The notes under the pieces: model-generated
The model's input: only the letters and a program-made list of their open reading frames with translations
What the model was told of the DNA's origin: nothing
Database searches by the model: none
Program-made: the position numbers and the translations under genes
Shown here: piece by piece, positions 9,846 through 19,598 of the stretch
Layout: every line of letters begins with the position of its first letter
Numbering within the stretch: the stretch's first letter is position 1
DNA from: an uncultured Kangiella sp.
Lineage (GTDB): Bacteria > Pseudomonadota > Gammaproteobacteria > Enterobacterales > Kangiellaceae
DNA: 64,000 bases
Direction of reading: 5' to 3'
NCBI GenBank assembly: GCA_947498625.1
Contig: CANMKR010000004.1
Span: 53,386 to 117,385 of the forward strand

Positions 9846-10739
9846 ATGAGTGACCATATACAACGCTTTAGTTTTGCCCAACTACCTATTCGTGGCGAAA
9901 TTATCTCTTTGACCGAGACTATAGATACCATCTGTGATCAGCATCAATACCCTAAAGAAGTGCGTCATTTATTGGCAGAGTCATTGGCTGCTTGTTGTTT
10001 ATTGGCCGATATCATCAAGATAGAAGGAAGAGTGGCGCTACAATTACAAAGCTCTTCGGTAGTCAAACTACTTTTAGTTGAATGCGATAATCAAGGCCGA
10101 ATGCGTGGCTTATTGCATCTCAATGAAGAACATGCGCACTTAGTAACTAGTGGACCCTTTGATTTCAAGCAGTGGACAGCCAATGGCCAAATGGCGATTA
10201 CTATCGATCCCGATAAAGGGCAGCGCTATCAGGGGGTAGTACCTCTAGATAAAATCACCTTGGCAGCATGTTTAGAAGATTACTTTAATATGTCTGAGCA
10301 ACTGCCAACTCATATCAAAATTTTTGCTGACCATCACAAAGCCTTCGGTATTTTTATTCAAACCTTACCGCAAGCAGCTAATTCCAGTATTGGTAATGAA
10401 GAAAGCCAACAAGCCTTTGAACATGTCACAGCACTTACTGAAACTATCAAGCCAGAAGAAGCCTTTGAACTCAGTCATCAAGAACTGTTATATCGGCTAT
10501 TTCACCAAGATGAAGTTAGCATTTACCCTGAAAAAGACTTGGGGTTCGAATGTAGCTGCTCCAGAGAGCGAAATATGGCAGCTTTAATGACTATAACGCC
10601 TGCGGAATTAGTCAACTTAGTTGAAGAGCAAAATGAAATCGAAATGGTTTGCGATTTTTGTAGTAACAAAGAAATCTTTAATCGACAACAAATTATGGAG
10701 TTACTGACTTCGGAAGCGGATCAAGGTGTCATTAATTAG
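9846..10739 (+). CDS. hslO: Redox-regulated chaperone Hsp33
   Basis: 297 residues. The N-terminal chaperone domain (about 1-175) is followed by a linker and the C-terminal redox switch: CSC near residue 237 (FECSCSRERN) and CDFC near residue 269 (MVCDFCSNKE). These match the CxC and CxxC zinc ligands that form disulfides under oxidative stress and activate holdase activity. Length matches the family. It is convergent with envZ, with only eight bases between the stop codons. Confidence 0.96.
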   Translation: MSDHIQRFSFAQLPIRGEIISLTETIDTICDQHQYPKEVRHLLAESLAACCLLADIIKIEGRVALQLQSSSVVKLLLVECDNQGRMRGLLHLNEEHAHLVTSGPFDFKQWTANGQMAITIDPDKGQRYQGVVPLDKITLAACLEDYFNMSEQLPTHIKIFADHHKAFGIFIQTLPQAANSSIGNEESQQAFEHVTALTETIKPEEAFELSHQELLYRLFHQDEVSIYPEKDLGFECSCSRERNMAALMTITPAELVNLVEEQNEIEMVCDFCSNKEIFNRQQIMELLTSEADQGVIN

Positions 10740-10747
10740 AATTTTGA

Positions 10748-12037
10748 TTACCTTGGCATCTCAAATCGGGCTTCCAAACCACCTTCAGGACGATTAATTA
10801 AACTGACTTTTCCGTCATGCATTTCAGCAATCCTTCTGACAATCGCTAAACCTAAACCAGAACCACCGCCTGAGCGTGCTGTATTCCCACGTGAGAATGG
10901 TTGAAACAGTCTTTCTATTTCTTTTTCATCAATCCCCGAGCCTTGGTCAAACACCGAAATACGAATTTTATTGCCATATAAGCCAGTAACTAAATGCAGT
11001 GGCACACCAGCGTATTTCAAGCCATTTTGAATTAAGTTGGTAATCAAGCGCTTCATGGCCAAGGGCTTAAACGCTACTTCTTTCAAGTCACCCAACTCAA
11101 AAGTAATATCCTCTTCCTTAATTCGATTGGCTAACACACATTCTTCCACTAAGGCATTTAAGTCGCCGCTTTTAGGTCGCTCATCACGCCCATCTCGAAC
11201 AAAAGAAATAAATTGATTGATGATCTGATCCATATCTTCAGTATCACGAATTATTCCTTCTTTGGTTTCCGCTTCAGCTTCACCCATAAACTCGGTGGCT
11301 AAGCGAATACGCGTTAGCGGAGTGCGCAAATCATGCGAAACACCGGCCAATAACAAGGTTCTATCTTCTTCGAGCTGATGGACATTGCGCGCCATTTGGT
11401 TAAAGGCGCGAGTTACGGTGACCATTTCTTCAAGACCTTTTTCTCTTAACTGCCCAGGATTATCGCCTCGGCCGATTTCTCTGGCAGCGAATTCCAGCCG
11501 TCTTAATGGCCTTGAGATCTGGCGAGTGAAAATCCAACCACCAAGTAAGCTGAGCAGCAAGATCGCAGTAAAATAGACAAGAGGTGGATGGATATTAAAG
11601 CCTTCAAACGGCTCCATCGCGACTCGAATCCAGATATTCGAATGGCGAGGTGATTTGACCCAATAGTAAATCTTATCCGATTCCTCTACCCGCATTTCAG
11701 TTCGCTCAACGGGAACATTAAGATATTGCGCTAAATTTTCAGTAAGGACTTTATAAGGTTGTGCCTCACGCAAAGCTCTCGGCTCACCATTACGGGTTGA
11801 AACCAGCTCCATATTTTGGCTGGACATAATTTCTTGACGCACTTCGGGCGGAAAGTCTTTATGTTGAACATAGATAGCCGTATTCACATCAGAAGCCACC
11901 AGTTGCACCAGCTGCTTCATAGAGGGATTAGTCACATACCAAGAAATTGTGAAGTAGGATACCAGCTGATTAATCACCAGCAAAAACCCTACTAATAATG
12001 CAATTCTGCCAAAAGCCGTTTTAGGTAAAATACCCAT
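10748..12037 (-). CDS. envZ: Two-component sensor histidine kinase EnvZ
   Basis: 429 residues. TM1 at about 11-34, a periplasmic domain to 150, TM2 at about 152-171, HAMP domain (about 172-225), DHp domain with the phosphoacceptor His235 in [12 protein letters not shown], then a HATPase_c domain with N box ([10 protein letters not shown]), G1 (DQGSGID) and G2 (GSGLGLAIV). It pairs with OmpR encoded 18 bp upstream. EnvZ senses osmolality and controls porin expression in enterics; the regulon here cannot be read from the window. Confidence 0.93.
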   Translation of the reverse strand: MGILPKTAFGRIALLVGFLLVINQLVSYFTISWYVTNPSMKQLVQLVASDVNTAIYVQHKDFPPEVRQEIMSSQNMELVSTRNGEPRALREAQPYKVLTENLAQYLNVPVERTEMRVEESDKIYYWVKSPRHSNIWIRVAMEPFEGFNIHPPLVYFTAILLLSLLGGWIFTRQISRPLRRLEFAAREIGRGDNPGQLREKGLEEMVTVTRAFNQMARNVHQLEEDRTLLLAGVSHDLRTPLTRIRLATEFMGEAEAETKEGIIRDTEDMDQIINQFISFVRDGRDERPKSGDLNALVEECVLANRIKEEDITFELGDLKEVAFKPLAMKRLITNLIQNGLKYAGVPLHLVTGLYGNKIRISVFDQGSGIDEKEIERLFQPFSRGNTARSGGGSGLGLAIVRRIAEMHDGKVSLINRPEGGLEARFEMPR

Positions 12038-12055
12038 TACAATAGTTAACGACGA

Positions 12056-12781
12056 TTATGCCGTTTCACCACCGTCTGGCACGAAGACGTAACCTACGCC
12101 CCAAACCGTTTGAATATATCGAGGTTGAGCTGGGTCATCCTCAATCAAACGTCGCAATCTTGAAACCTGCACATCAATACTTCTTTCAAGCGCTGAATAA
12201 TCACGGCCACGCGCAAGGTTCATTAACTTATCTCGAGATAAAGGTTGGCGCGAATGTTCAACCAGCGATTTTAGAACTGCAAACTCACCACTAGTCAGCG
12301 AAATAGATTTACCATCATCGGTCATTTCACGAGTCGCTAGGTTTAATGTAAAGCGACCAAAAGAAACTACCGTTTCAGAATTACTCGGCGCGCCAGGAAT
12401 ATGTTTAGCCTGACGACGCAATACTGCTCGAATACGAGCTAGCAATTCGCGCGGGTTAAACGGCTTAGCCAAATAATCATCAGCACCTACTTCCAAGCCG
12501 ACAATTCGATCCACCTCATCGCCTTTGGCCGTCAACATAATTATTGGAATAGGATTGTTGTCAGCACGTAATCTGCGACAGATAGAAAGCCCATCTTCGC
12601 CCGGTAACATTAGATCCAGAACCATCAAGTGGTAATTTTCGCGCTCTAGAAAACGATCCATTTGTTCAGCATTTTCAACGGTGCGCACGATGAAATCTTG
12701 CTCTTTAAGATAACGCTCTAAAAGGCTTCTCAAACGTACATCGTCATCAACGACTAGGATTTTCGGGGTTTCTTCGGTCAT
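12056..12781 (-). CDS. ompR: Two-component response regulator OmpR
   Basis: 241 residues. The receiver domain carries the acidic pocket (VVDDD at 11-14), phosphoacceptor Asp56 (VLDLMLPG) and Lys near 106 (LTAKGD). The C-terminal winged-helix Trans_reg_C domain (about 140-235) contains RGRDYSALERSIDVQVSRLR, characteristic of OmpR itself rather than of PhoB-type paralogues. It is the first gene of ompR-envZ, divergent from tex across about 200 bp. Confidence 0.95.
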   Translation of the reverse strand: MTEETPKILVVDDDVRLRSLLERYLKEQDFIVRTVENAEQMDRFLERENYHLMVLDLMLPGEDGLSICRRLRADNNPIPIIMLTAKGDEVDRIVGLEVGADDYLAKPFNPRELLARIRAVLRRQAKHIPGAPSNSETVVSFGRFTLNLATREMTDDGKSISLTSGEFAVLKSLVEHSRQPLSRDKLMNLARGRDYSALERSIDVQVSRLRRLIEDDPAQPRYIQTVWGVGYVFVPDGGETA

Positions 12782-12987
12782 AGCTTATCCTTCTCCGCGC
12801 TTTTGTTGGCTTTGAGCTTATCTCTGCAAATTTTCATAACCATCATTTGCTCGCCAACTATTTGTTTTATTGTACTTTTAATATCGAAGCCTGTATTGCT
12901 ACCTTGTGCTTTTTGGCTAGGCCTCTTTTCAAATTCACACAGCTACTATACTATGCCGCTTTATTTTTCCCAATAATCCATTACAAG

Positions 12988-15318
12988 ATGTTACAAATTA
13001 ATCAACAAATTGCGGCTGAACTCAAAGTTGGCGTTAATCAAATAGATGCCACGGTCAAATTACTGGATGAAGGCTCTACGGTTCCCTTTATCGCTCGCTA
13101 TCGTAAAGAGGTAACCGGTGCTTTGGATGACGCGCAGTTACGTGATATTGAACAGCGCTTGGGTTACTTGCGGGAACTAGAAGATCGTCGCGCCGCTATT
13201 CTAAAAAGCATTGATGAACAAGAAAAGTTAACTCCAGAATTAACAGCATCAATCAAAGCGGCTGCCACTAAAAGCGAATTAGAAGATTTGTACCTACCCT
13301 ACAAACCAAAAAGAAGAACCAAAGCACAAATCGCTAAGGAAGCTGGTCTCGAGCCTCTTGCCATGGCTCTATGGCAAGATCCAAATTTAGATCCAGAAGC
13401 CCAAGCTGCTGAATATCTCAACGATGAACATAAAATCCTAACCAGCAAAGATGCACTGGATGGCGCTAAGCAGATCTTAATGGAACTATTTGCGGAGAAT
13501 GCTGAGCTAATAAAAGAGTTGCGTGATTACTTATGGGCACATGCGCATTTAAAGGCCAGCGTTATGCCCGGCAAAGAAAAAGAAGGCATCAAATATTCAG
13601 ATTATTTTGCGCATCATGAAGCCATCAATGCCATTCCATCGCATAGAACCTTAGCTTTGTTGCGCGGCCGCAACGAATCCATTTTAAGTTTACAAATGGT
13701 TTCCAACCTTGACTTGATTAAGGATGAAAATGCCACCGATCCATGCTTAGGTACTATTGCCCAACATTTTAATATTCAAGACCAAAAGCGCCCTGCCGAT
13801 AGTTGGTTACAACAAGTGGTGTTATGGACCTGGAAAATAAAATTACACCTCTACCTTGAAACTGAATTAATGAGCAAAATTCGTGAAGAAGCCGAGACAG
13901 AAGCAATTCGAATCTTTGCCAAAAATTTAAGTGATTTATTAATGGCCGCTCCTGCCGGCGCAAAAATCACCATGGGCATCGACCCTGGCTTGAGAACTGG
14001 CTGTAAAGCGGTGATTGTTGATGAAACGGGTAAGTTATTAGCACACAGCACCATCTTCCCACACGCACCACAAAAACAGTGGGATCAATCATTACGTAAA
14101 CTAGAAACTATGTGCAAAATGCACAAAGTAGAATTAATCAGTATTGGTAACGGCACTGCTTCACGTGAGACCGATAAGCTGGTAAGCGAGCTGTTAAAAA
14201 TCGCACCAGAATTAAAGATGCAAAAAATCATGGTCAGTGAAGCTGGTGCTTCTGTTTATTCAGCTTCAGCCCTTGCTTCACAAGAGTTTCCTGATTTAGA
14301 CGTTAGCTATAGAGGCTCTGTTTCTATCGCCCGTCGCTTACAAGACCCGCTACCAGAGCTGGTAAAAATTGACCCTAAATCAATTGGCGTTGGTCAATAC
14401 CAACACGATGTTAGTCAAAGCCAATTAGCCCGCAGCCTTGATGGTGTAGTTGAGGATTGTGTAAATGCCGTAGGAGTAGATTTAAACATGGCCTCAGTAC
14501 CACTACTGACTCGTGTTTCCGGTTTAAGTAAAACCATTGCGCAAAACATTATTAATTGGCGTAATCAACATGGTCGCTTTGAATCGCGCCAACAATTGTT
14601 GGAAGTGGAGCGCATGGGGCCCAAGACATTCGAACAAGCCGCCGGTTTCTTAAGGATCAGCGCCGGCTCTAATGCACTTGATTCATCTGCGGTGCATCCA
14701 GAATCCTACCCATTGGTTGAGAAGATTATGAGTGATTTAAACTTACAAGATTTTTCTCAATTATTAGGTAATCAAGAAAAGTTGAACGCCATTAATTCTT
14801 CTCAATACATTGATGACCAATTTGGTTTGCATACGGTCAATGACATTTTAAAAGAACTGGATAAACCGGGGCGCGACCCTCGTCCAGAATTTAAAATGGT
14901 TCGCTATAAAGATGGAGTGGAAACGTTAAATGACCTCAAGCCGAATATGGAACTCGAAGGCGTTATTACTAATGTGACCGCTTTTGGTGCCTTTGTGGAT
15001 ATTGGAGTTCATCAAGACGGCTTGGTTCACTTATCCAATATGGCCAATCGATTTATCAAAGATCCAGCGGAAGTTGTTAAGGCTGGTGATATTGTGCGCG
15101 TCTGGGTAATGGATGTGGATATTCAAAGAAAACGTATTGGTCTTTCTATGGTTGGGCCACAAGCTGAGAACTCACAATCGCATGATAATACTAATCGAAG
15201 CTCTCATACAAATAGCCGCAGTCAAAAAAATCAAAAGCCACGTCACAAGCAACAAGGGCGCCAATCAGCACCGCAAGGCGCTTTTGCTAATGCTTTAGCG
15301 GACGCTTTTAAGAAATAA
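12988..15318 (+). CDS. tex: Tex family RNA-binding protein
   Basis: 776 residues from the ATG at 12988 (MLQINQQIAAELKV). The frame stays open upstream to a TTG at 12847, but the extra 47 residues are hydrophobic and unlike Tex N termini, so the internal ATG is preferred. Domains in order: Tex N-terminal helical region (about 1-190), YqgF/RuvX-like RNase H fold (about 325-450, beginning MGIDPGLRTGCK), helix-hairpin-helix pair (about 490-560, with NIINWRNQHGRF and ERMGPKTFEQAAGFLRI), and an S1 domain (about 645-715). The C terminus is a low-complexity Ser/Asn/Gln/Lys tail. Tex acts in transcription and RNA processing. Confidence 0.95.
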   Translation: MLQINQQIAAELKVGVNQIDATVKLLDEGSTVPFIARYRKEVTGALDDAQLRDIEQRLGYLRELEDRRAAILKSIDEQEKLTPELTASIKAAATKSELEDLYLPYKPKRRTKAQIAKEAGLEPLAMALWQDPNLDPEAQAAEYLNDEHKILTSKDALDGAKQILMELFAENAELIKELRDYLWAHAHLKASVMPGKEKEGIKYSDYFAHHEAINAIPSHRTLALLRGRNESILSLQMVSNLDLIKDENATDPCLGTIAQHFNIQDQKRPADSWLQQVVLWTWKIKLHLYLETELMSKIREEAETEAIRIFAKNLSDLLMAAPAGAKITMGIDPGLRTGCKAVIVDETGKLLAHSTIFPHAPQKQWDQSLRKLETMCKMHKVELISIGNGTASRETDKLVSELLKIAPELKMQKIMVSEAGASVYSASALASQEFPDLDVSYRGSVSIARRLQDPLPELVKIDPKSIGVGQYQHDVSQSQLARSLDGVVEDCVNAVGVDLNMASVPLLTRVSGLSKTIAQNIINWRNQHGRFESRQQLLEVERMGPKTFEQAAGFLRISAGSNALDSSAVHPESYPLVEKIMSDLNLQDFSQLLGNQEKLNAINSSQYIDDQFGLHTVNDILKELDKPGRDPRPEFKMVRYKDGVETLNDLKPNMELEGVITNVTAFGAFVDIGVHQDGLVHLSNMANRFIKDPAEVVKAGDIVRVWVMDVDIQRKRIGLSMVGPQAENSQSHDNTNRSSHTNSRSQKNQKPRHKQQGRQSAPQGAFANALADAFKK

Positions 15319-15425
15319 CCAATATAACTAAACGCGAATTGATTAATTATTAAGCGCCATTACTTGAACTTTATTTCAGTTAGGAGTAGTGTGCGCTAAA
15401 TATCAATCAATGCATAACAAAAAGT

Positions 15426-15441
15426 CATCACAGAAGTGATG
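15426..15441. terminator. Small hairpin between tex and dsbB
   Basis: CATCAC and GTGATG form a six-base stem around an AGAA loop, followed by GTTTTC. The T run is short, so this would be a weak terminator at best for tex, or a structure in the dsbB leader. It lies 17 bp before the dsbB start. Confidence 0.35.
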
Positions 15442-15457
15442 GTTTTCAATTAAAGCA

Positions 15458-15970
15458 ATGACATTAAATACTAGAGCATTAAATTTTTTAGGCGCATTTA
15501 TTTGTTACCAACTGATTGTAACGGCCTACTACTTTCAATACGTCCAATTTATGGACCCTTGCCCATTATGCATTTTTTCAAGGGTCGCCATTTTCAGTCT
15601 AGGCGTAGTCTTACTTTTAAATGCAATCTTCCAACCAAGACACGAGTCACTATGGAATAAGTTATTGCAACTATTAGGAATGGCTGCAGCTTTTATGGGT
15701 ATTTGGATTTCTGCAAAGCATGTTTACATCCAAAATCTACCGGCAGACCAAGTCATGGACTGTGGCGCCCCGCTAGATTTACTGATGGACGTGATGCCGA
15801 TGAGCGAAGTTATCAGCACCGTTTTAATGGGCGATGGCAAATGTGCCGAAATTAATTTCCAATGGTTAGGCTTAACCATGCCAGGCTGGATGCTAGTTAT
15901 TTTTAGTATCGCTTTCTTAACCATGTTATACCGCTTTGTTCAATGCTTCAAAGCTCCAAAATTTATTTAA
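15458..15970 (+). CDS. dsbB: Disulfide bond formation protein DsbB
   Basis: 170 residues with four membrane helices. The first periplasmic loop has Cys35-Pro-Leu-Cys38 (DPCPLCIF) and the second has Cys102 (MDCGAP) and Cys129 (GKCAEI), the two redox pairs that pass electrons from DsbA to ubiquinone. The GxxAAxxxxWxxxxH-like segment of helix 3 is present as GMAAAFMGIWISAKHVY. DsbA is not in the window. A gene for an ABM-domain protein follows by 16 bp and may be cotranscribed. Confidence 0.95.
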   Translation: MTLNTRALNFLGAFICYQLIVTAYYFQYVQFMDPCPLCIFSRVAIFSLGVVLLLNAIFQPRHESLWNKLLQLLGMAAAFMGIWISAKHVYIQNLPADQVMDCGAPLDLLMDVMPMSEVISTVLMGDGKCAEINFQWLGLTMPGWMLVIFSIAFLTMLYRFVQCFKAPKFI

Positions 15971-15986
15971 CCAATCGAGTATTATT

Positions 15987-16280
15987 ATGATTCGAGTCAT
16001 TATTGAGCGTGCTATAAATCCTGAAAAAGTTGAGGAATATCATGGCTTTATTCGTAAAGCAAAAAATAAAGCAAGCAATGTCCCTGGTTTTTTATCTGGA
16101 GAATTGTTGAACGTTCTAGGGCAAACTAACCAAGTGATTGTCATGTCTTGTTGGGACTCGCTAGAAGCTTGGGAAATATGGGCGGAATCAGAGCAACGTT
16201 TAGAATTATTGGAGGCTATGCGCCCCTTGTTAGAAGCTGATGAGAAAGTAACGATTTTAGAATCGACTAATATCAAATAG
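15987..16280 (+). CDS. Antibiotic biosynthesis monooxygenase (ABM) domain protein
   Basis: 97 residues from the ATG at 15987; an upstream start at 15936 would overlap dsbB by 35 bp and is rejected. The sequence begins MIRVIIERAINPEKVEEY, then has PGFLSGELL and SCWDSLEAWEIWAESEQR, the pattern of dimeric alpha/beta-barrel ABM proteins. Members include heme- and quinone-modifying monooxygenases, but most are uncharacterised, so no substrate is proposed. A strong bidirectional terminator follows at 16303. Confidence 0.8.
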   Translation: MIRVIIERAINPEKVEEYHGFIRKAKNKASNVPGFLSGELLNVLGQTNQVIVMSCWDSLEAWEIWAESEQRLELLEAMRPLLEADEKVTILESTNIK

Positions 16281-16302
16281 TAGTTTCTACTTCTACAAAT
16301 GC

Positions 16303-16330
16303 AAAAAAGCTGACTTAAGTCAGCTTTTTT
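16303..16330. terminator. Bidirectional rho-independent terminator
   Basis: A perfect 28-base palindrome: an A6 run, then GCTGACTT and its complement AAGTCAGC, then a T6 run. It separates the rightward tex-dsbB-ABM genes from the leftward gene at 16363 and should stop transcription from both sides. Confidence 0.9.
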
Positions 16331-16362
16331 TGTTTAGCTTGTTAGCAAAAACTTATCACTTA

Positions 16363-16689
16363 CTAAAAATATTTTGGCCACTCCTGCTTTAACTTACCTG
16401 TTAACGCGAAATAACACATTTTATAATCTGCCAAAAAAGACCATAGAGGATAATTAAAGGTTGCAGGTCGATTCTTTTCAATAAAGAAATGTCCAATCCA
16501 GGCAAAACCATAACCTGTTAGCAAAGCTGCTAGCAATAGCCACCATTGTTGAGTACTAATCGCAATCAACAAGAAGGCTAACGATAAATAGGTACCGACA
16601 TAATGCAATAAACGGTTACTAGGCAAACGATGCTCTGACAAATAATAGGGCCAGAACTCTTTAAAGCTAGTAAACCGTTTATCACTCAT
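16363..16689 (-). CDS. Mpo1-like (DUF962) membrane protein
   Basis: 108 residues. The segment EHRLPSNRLLHYVGT followed by two hydrophobic stretches, then IGHFFIEKNRPATF and PLWSFLADYKM, is the DUF962/Mpo1 signature. The conserved His residues (H20, H29, the GHFFIE His) correspond to the metal ligands of yeast Mpo1, a 2-hydroxy fatty acid dioxygenase. Bacterial members are not well studied and the bacterial substrate is unknown. It lies 8 bp downstream of the FKBP gene. Confidence 0.85.
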   Translation of the reverse strand: MSDKRFTSFKEFWPYYLSEHRLPSNRLLHYVGTYLSLAFLLIAISTQQWWLLLAALLTGYGFAWIGHFFIEKNRPATFNYPLWSFLADYKMCYFALTGKLKQEWPKYF

Positions 16690-16697
16690 GCCAAATA

Positions 16698-17498
16698 TTA
16701 TTTATTTTCTGGATTAATTTCTAATAATTCCACTTCAAAAACTAAAGTAGAGTTCGCAGGAATTGAACCGCTTCCACCCGCGCCATAACCAATTTCTGGC
16801 GGAATGACAAATTCAAACTTATCGCCAATGGCCATCAACTGTAAGCCTTCAGTCCAACCCTTGATAACACCGCCTAATGGGAACGAGGTGGGTTGATTTC
16901 GAGAATAAGAGCTATCAAACTCTTTACCATCGATGAAAGTACCTTTGTAATGCACTTTTACGCTATCTGCTGCTACAGGCTTCTCACTGTTACCCGCTGC
17001 GGTTATCACGCGGTACAATAAACCTGATTCAGTTGCTTTTACGCCTTCTTTTTTCGCGTATTCTGCACGGAAAGCATCACCTTCCGCTTTAGTTGCTTCG
17101 GCTTTAACTTGAGCTTCTGCATCTAAACGAGCTTGCTCAGCTTTTACTTTTTCTTGATAAAAAGTGTTAAATTCCTGCATATTAGCCATTAAGTCAGCTT
17201 CTGGGAATTTGCCATTACCAGCAAAACCTTCTTTGATACCTTGTACCACTAAATCTGTATCAATCTCGATATCGTATTTTTTCAAGCCTTCAAAATTTTG
17301 GCTCATTTGCTTAGCAAAATTCTGACCGATTGAATAAGAAGTCTTTTGCACCATATCGGTTTCATCAAAAGTAACTGCCGCGCTAGCTTCTTTAACAGCC
17401 GTATTGGATGGCGCAACTTCCGTTGCTTCAGGTTTTTTATCATTGTTACAAGCGCTCAATGCAGTAGCGATCGCCAATGTAATAGCAATTTTTTTCAT
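16698..17498 (-). CDS. FKBP-type peptidyl-prolyl isomerase lipoprotein, FkpA/FklB-like
   Basis: 266 residues. An N-terminal signal ends in the lipobox LSAC (Cys16), so the protein is probably lipid-anchored facing the periplasm. Residues about 45-145 form the helical dimerisation domain ([14 protein letters not shown]), with a Lys/Glu/Ala-rich coiled stalk to about 150. The C-terminal FKBP domain (about 155-262) has [30 protein letters not shown] and VFEVELLEI. This matches Mip/FkpA-type periplasmic folding factors; the choice between fkpA and fklB is not made here. Confidence 0.92.
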   Translation of the reverse strand: MKKIAITLAIATALSACNNDKKPEATEVAPSNTAVKEASAAVTFDETDMVQKTSYSIGQNFAKQMSQNFEGLKKYDIEIDTDLVVQGIKEGFAGNGKFPEADLMANMQEFNTFYQEKVKAEQARLDAEAQVKAEATKAEGDAFRAEYAKKEGVKATESGLLYRVITAAGNSEKPVAADSVKVHYKGTFIDGKEFDSSYSRNQPTSFPLGGVIKGWTEGLQLMAIGDKFEFVIPPEIGYGAGGSGSIPANSTLVFEVELLEINPENK

Positions 17499-17606
17499 GG
17501 TTAGCCTTAGTTGTCTCTATCTTATATAATTAGTAAGTTAATAGTTATTCTTAAAAAGAATTTAGCATTTTGCAGTAGTTGTATGGATAAAATCAAGCTT
17601 AGCGCT

Positions 17607-18119
17607 TCATATTTGGCTGATGTTTTGAACCAGTTGCCCCAGTTGTTGCACTGTTGCTTGATCTTCAGCATTAATCTGATTAGTTTCAAGATAAGCCTGC
17701 ATATTAGCTTGGGTGGCCAAATTCCTGTTAAACCCTTGAAATTGTTTAAATAATGATTGAATCGCTTGCTTTTGATGTTGCTGCTCAGCTTTCAGCTCGA
17801 TCAGCAAAGCTTGTTGATAAGCATCTTCCGACTTCCCTTTCAACCCTAATCTTTTGGTCCGAATATAGCTAACCGCATCGACCGCCTGCTGAGATTCCGA
17901 TTGAATTTTTTGCCAAATGACTTGATCTATTGGTATCAGTTTTTGTTCGCACCAAAGTGCCAATAGCAAATAATTGACATTCAAACCTAAAGTGTCTTGT
18001 ACCGCAATACAGATTTTAGCTACATCTTGGTTTTGATAAATATGACAAGACCATTGCCAAAATTCTTCAGTCCAACTCTCTAACTCATCGCTACTAATAC
18101 TAATTTCCCTCACCGTCAT
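17607..18119 (-). CDS. TIGR02444 family protein
   Basis: 170 residues. The segment EEFWQWSCHIYQNQDVAKICIAVQD followed by GLNVNYLLLALWCEQ is the TIGR02444 signature (in shortened form FWxxSCxIYxxxxV and GxxVNxLLLALW). The function of this mostly gammaproteobacterial family is unknown. The rest is helical and Gln-rich. The gene overlaps the end of the upstream DUF423 gene by 20 bp. Confidence 0.85.
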   Translation of the reverse strand: MTVREISISSDELESWTEEFWQWSCHIYQNQDVAKICIAVQDTLGLNVNYLLLALWCEQKLIPIDQVIWQKIQSESQQAVDAVSYIRTKRLGLKGKSEDAYQQALLIELKAEQQHQKQAIQSLFKQFQGFNRNLATQANMQAYLETNQINAEDQATVQQLGQLVQNISQI

Positions 18120-18528
18120 CTTGCTTTGAATCCTGCTCGCTTGATTGCTTATCTTCTATTTGCCCATGACTAAATATTGACCAGATAATACCCAGCCAAC
18201 TACCAATTAAAAATAAACCGCCAATAGGAATAATATATTTAATCGGTGAATAGTCCGTGATTGCATATAAGTATAAGCCGCCACTGAACAGGATTATTCC
18301 AAAAAACATCAAGCGTCCTGCAAAAAATAATTTTGGGTGTGGCAATTGAGCAATCATAATACCAATGGCAATCAAACCAATTGCATGATAAATCTGGTAT
18401 TGTACGCCTAAGTTAAATAATCTTAGCGAATTCTCAGAGAGTGATTGAAGACCATGACTTGCCATTGCGCCTAAAGCAACAGCTAAAGCCATAAACATGG
18501 CACCATGGAAAATAAAATGTTTATTCAT
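18100..18528 (-). CDS. DUF423 membrane protein
   Basis: 142 residues with four predicted membrane helices. The N-terminal GAMASHGL and the YQIYHAIGLI segment are typical of DUF423 (E. coli YgdD, B. subtilis YwdK). The function is unknown. The C terminus is an acidic hydrophilic tail (SSEQDSKQDDGEG), which overlaps the start of the TIGR02444 gene, so the two are probably translated together. Confidence 0.9.
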   Translation of the reverse strand: MNKHFIFHGAMFMALAVALGAMASHGLQSLSENSLRLFNLGVQYQIYHAIGLIAIGIMIAQLPHPKLFFAGRLMFFGIILFSGGLYLYAITDYSPIKYIIPIGGLFLIGSWLGIIWSIFSHGQIEDKQSSEQDSKQDDGEGN

Positions 18529-18688
18529 GCGTAATTATTGGTTGCGTCTTTTATTTAGCATTTTTTGAGCTATGAACAAATCATTATGGCAAATTGTTGC
18601 CATCATTTCATTAGGCTTTGTAATTAAATCATTTCTAGTTACAATAAATTATCCTTGTTATTTCCATAATCAGAAAAGCCATTCATAA

Positions 18689-19597
18689 ATGAGCAAGCAA
18701 TTAGAAGCCACTATTACAGAAAAGCCACCAGGAATTAGTGTTTACTTCTATGGGGTAATATTTGGCTTTTTGAAGTTAATTGGTCGCCTTCCATACCCAG
18801 TCATCAATTTTTTAGGCTCAGCAATAGGTAAGCTTCTATACGTGGTTAAGAGTCGCCGAAAAATAGTTTTAGCTAATTTGCATCACTGTTTCCCAGACAA
18901 ATCTAATGAAGCGATAACAAAAATGTGCAAAGCGCATTTTAAGCATCTAGGCATTGGTTTTATTGAATTATGCGCTGCTTGGTACAAGCCATTTAAAGAT
19001 CTAGAAAAATACCATGAAATTAGAGGTCTTGATAACTATGAAAAAGCTAAAGCCACTGGTCAAGGAATTTTATTTTTAGGCTATCATATTACCAGTTTAG
19101 AGTTGGCTGGCGCGTTGATGGCAAAGTACATGGATTTTGCCGCTTTTTATCGACCCAATAAAAATAAAGCTTTAGATTATCATATACAAAAAGGCCGCAA
19201 TAACAGGACCAAAACCATGGGCCGGAATGATATTCGCACAATTGGCAAGTGGCTCAAGAGCGGCAATCATATTTGGTTTATGCCCGATCAAGATAAAGGC
19301 ATAAAAGGTGCAGAGTTTGCTCCTTTTTTTGGTAATCCCGCTGCGACCTTACATTCTCCGGCCAGAATTTCAAAGCTAGGTAATGCGATAGTGCTGCCCA
19401 TTCAATACTATAAAGAAAATGGCAAGATGATCATCGAAGTACTTCCTGAGGTAGAGTTCTTAGGGCCCCCGCTTGATGATTGCACTCAAATCAATCAGCT
19501 ACTAGAAAAAGCAGTGTTAAAAGCTCCTGAACAATACTACTGGGTTCATAGACGCTTTAAAACTAGACCAGAAAACACACAAAGCATCTATAAGTAG
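18689..19597 (+). CDS. Lysophospholipid/lauroyl acyltransferase, LpxL/LpxM family, first copy
   Basis: 302 residues. N-terminal membrane helix (about 15-40), NLHHCFPD in the position of the family's NLxxCFP motif, and the catalytic HX4E pair His133/Glu138 in GYHITSLE. FYRPNKN, MPDQDKGIKGAEFAPFFG and APEQYYWVHRRFK complete the LpxL signature. Enzymes of this family transfer an acyl chain from acyl-ACP onto Kdo2-lipid IVA. The second copy starts one base after the stop, so they form a tandem pair. Which secondary acylation each performs cannot be told from sequence. Confidence 0.9.
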   Translation: MSKQLEATITEKPPGISVYFYGVIFGFLKLIGRLPYPVINFLGSAIGKLLYVVKSRRKIVLANLHHCFPDKSNEAITKMCKAHFKHLGIGFIELCAAWYKPFKDLEKYHEIRGLDNYEKAKATGQGILFLGYHITSLELAGALMAKYMDFAAFYRPNKNKALDYHIQKGRNNRTKTMGRNDIRTIGKWLKSGNHIWFMPDQDKGIKGAEFAPFFGNPAATLHSPARISKLGNAIVLPIQYYKENGKMIIEVLPEVEFLGPPLDDCTQINQLLEKAVLKAPEQYYWVHRRFKTRPENTQSIYK

Positions 19598-19598
19598 C

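Noticed and set aside
12847..12987. 47-codon N-terminal extension of tex from a TTG
   Set aside because: Hydrophobic sequence unlike Tex N termini; the ATG at 12988 gives the usual length.
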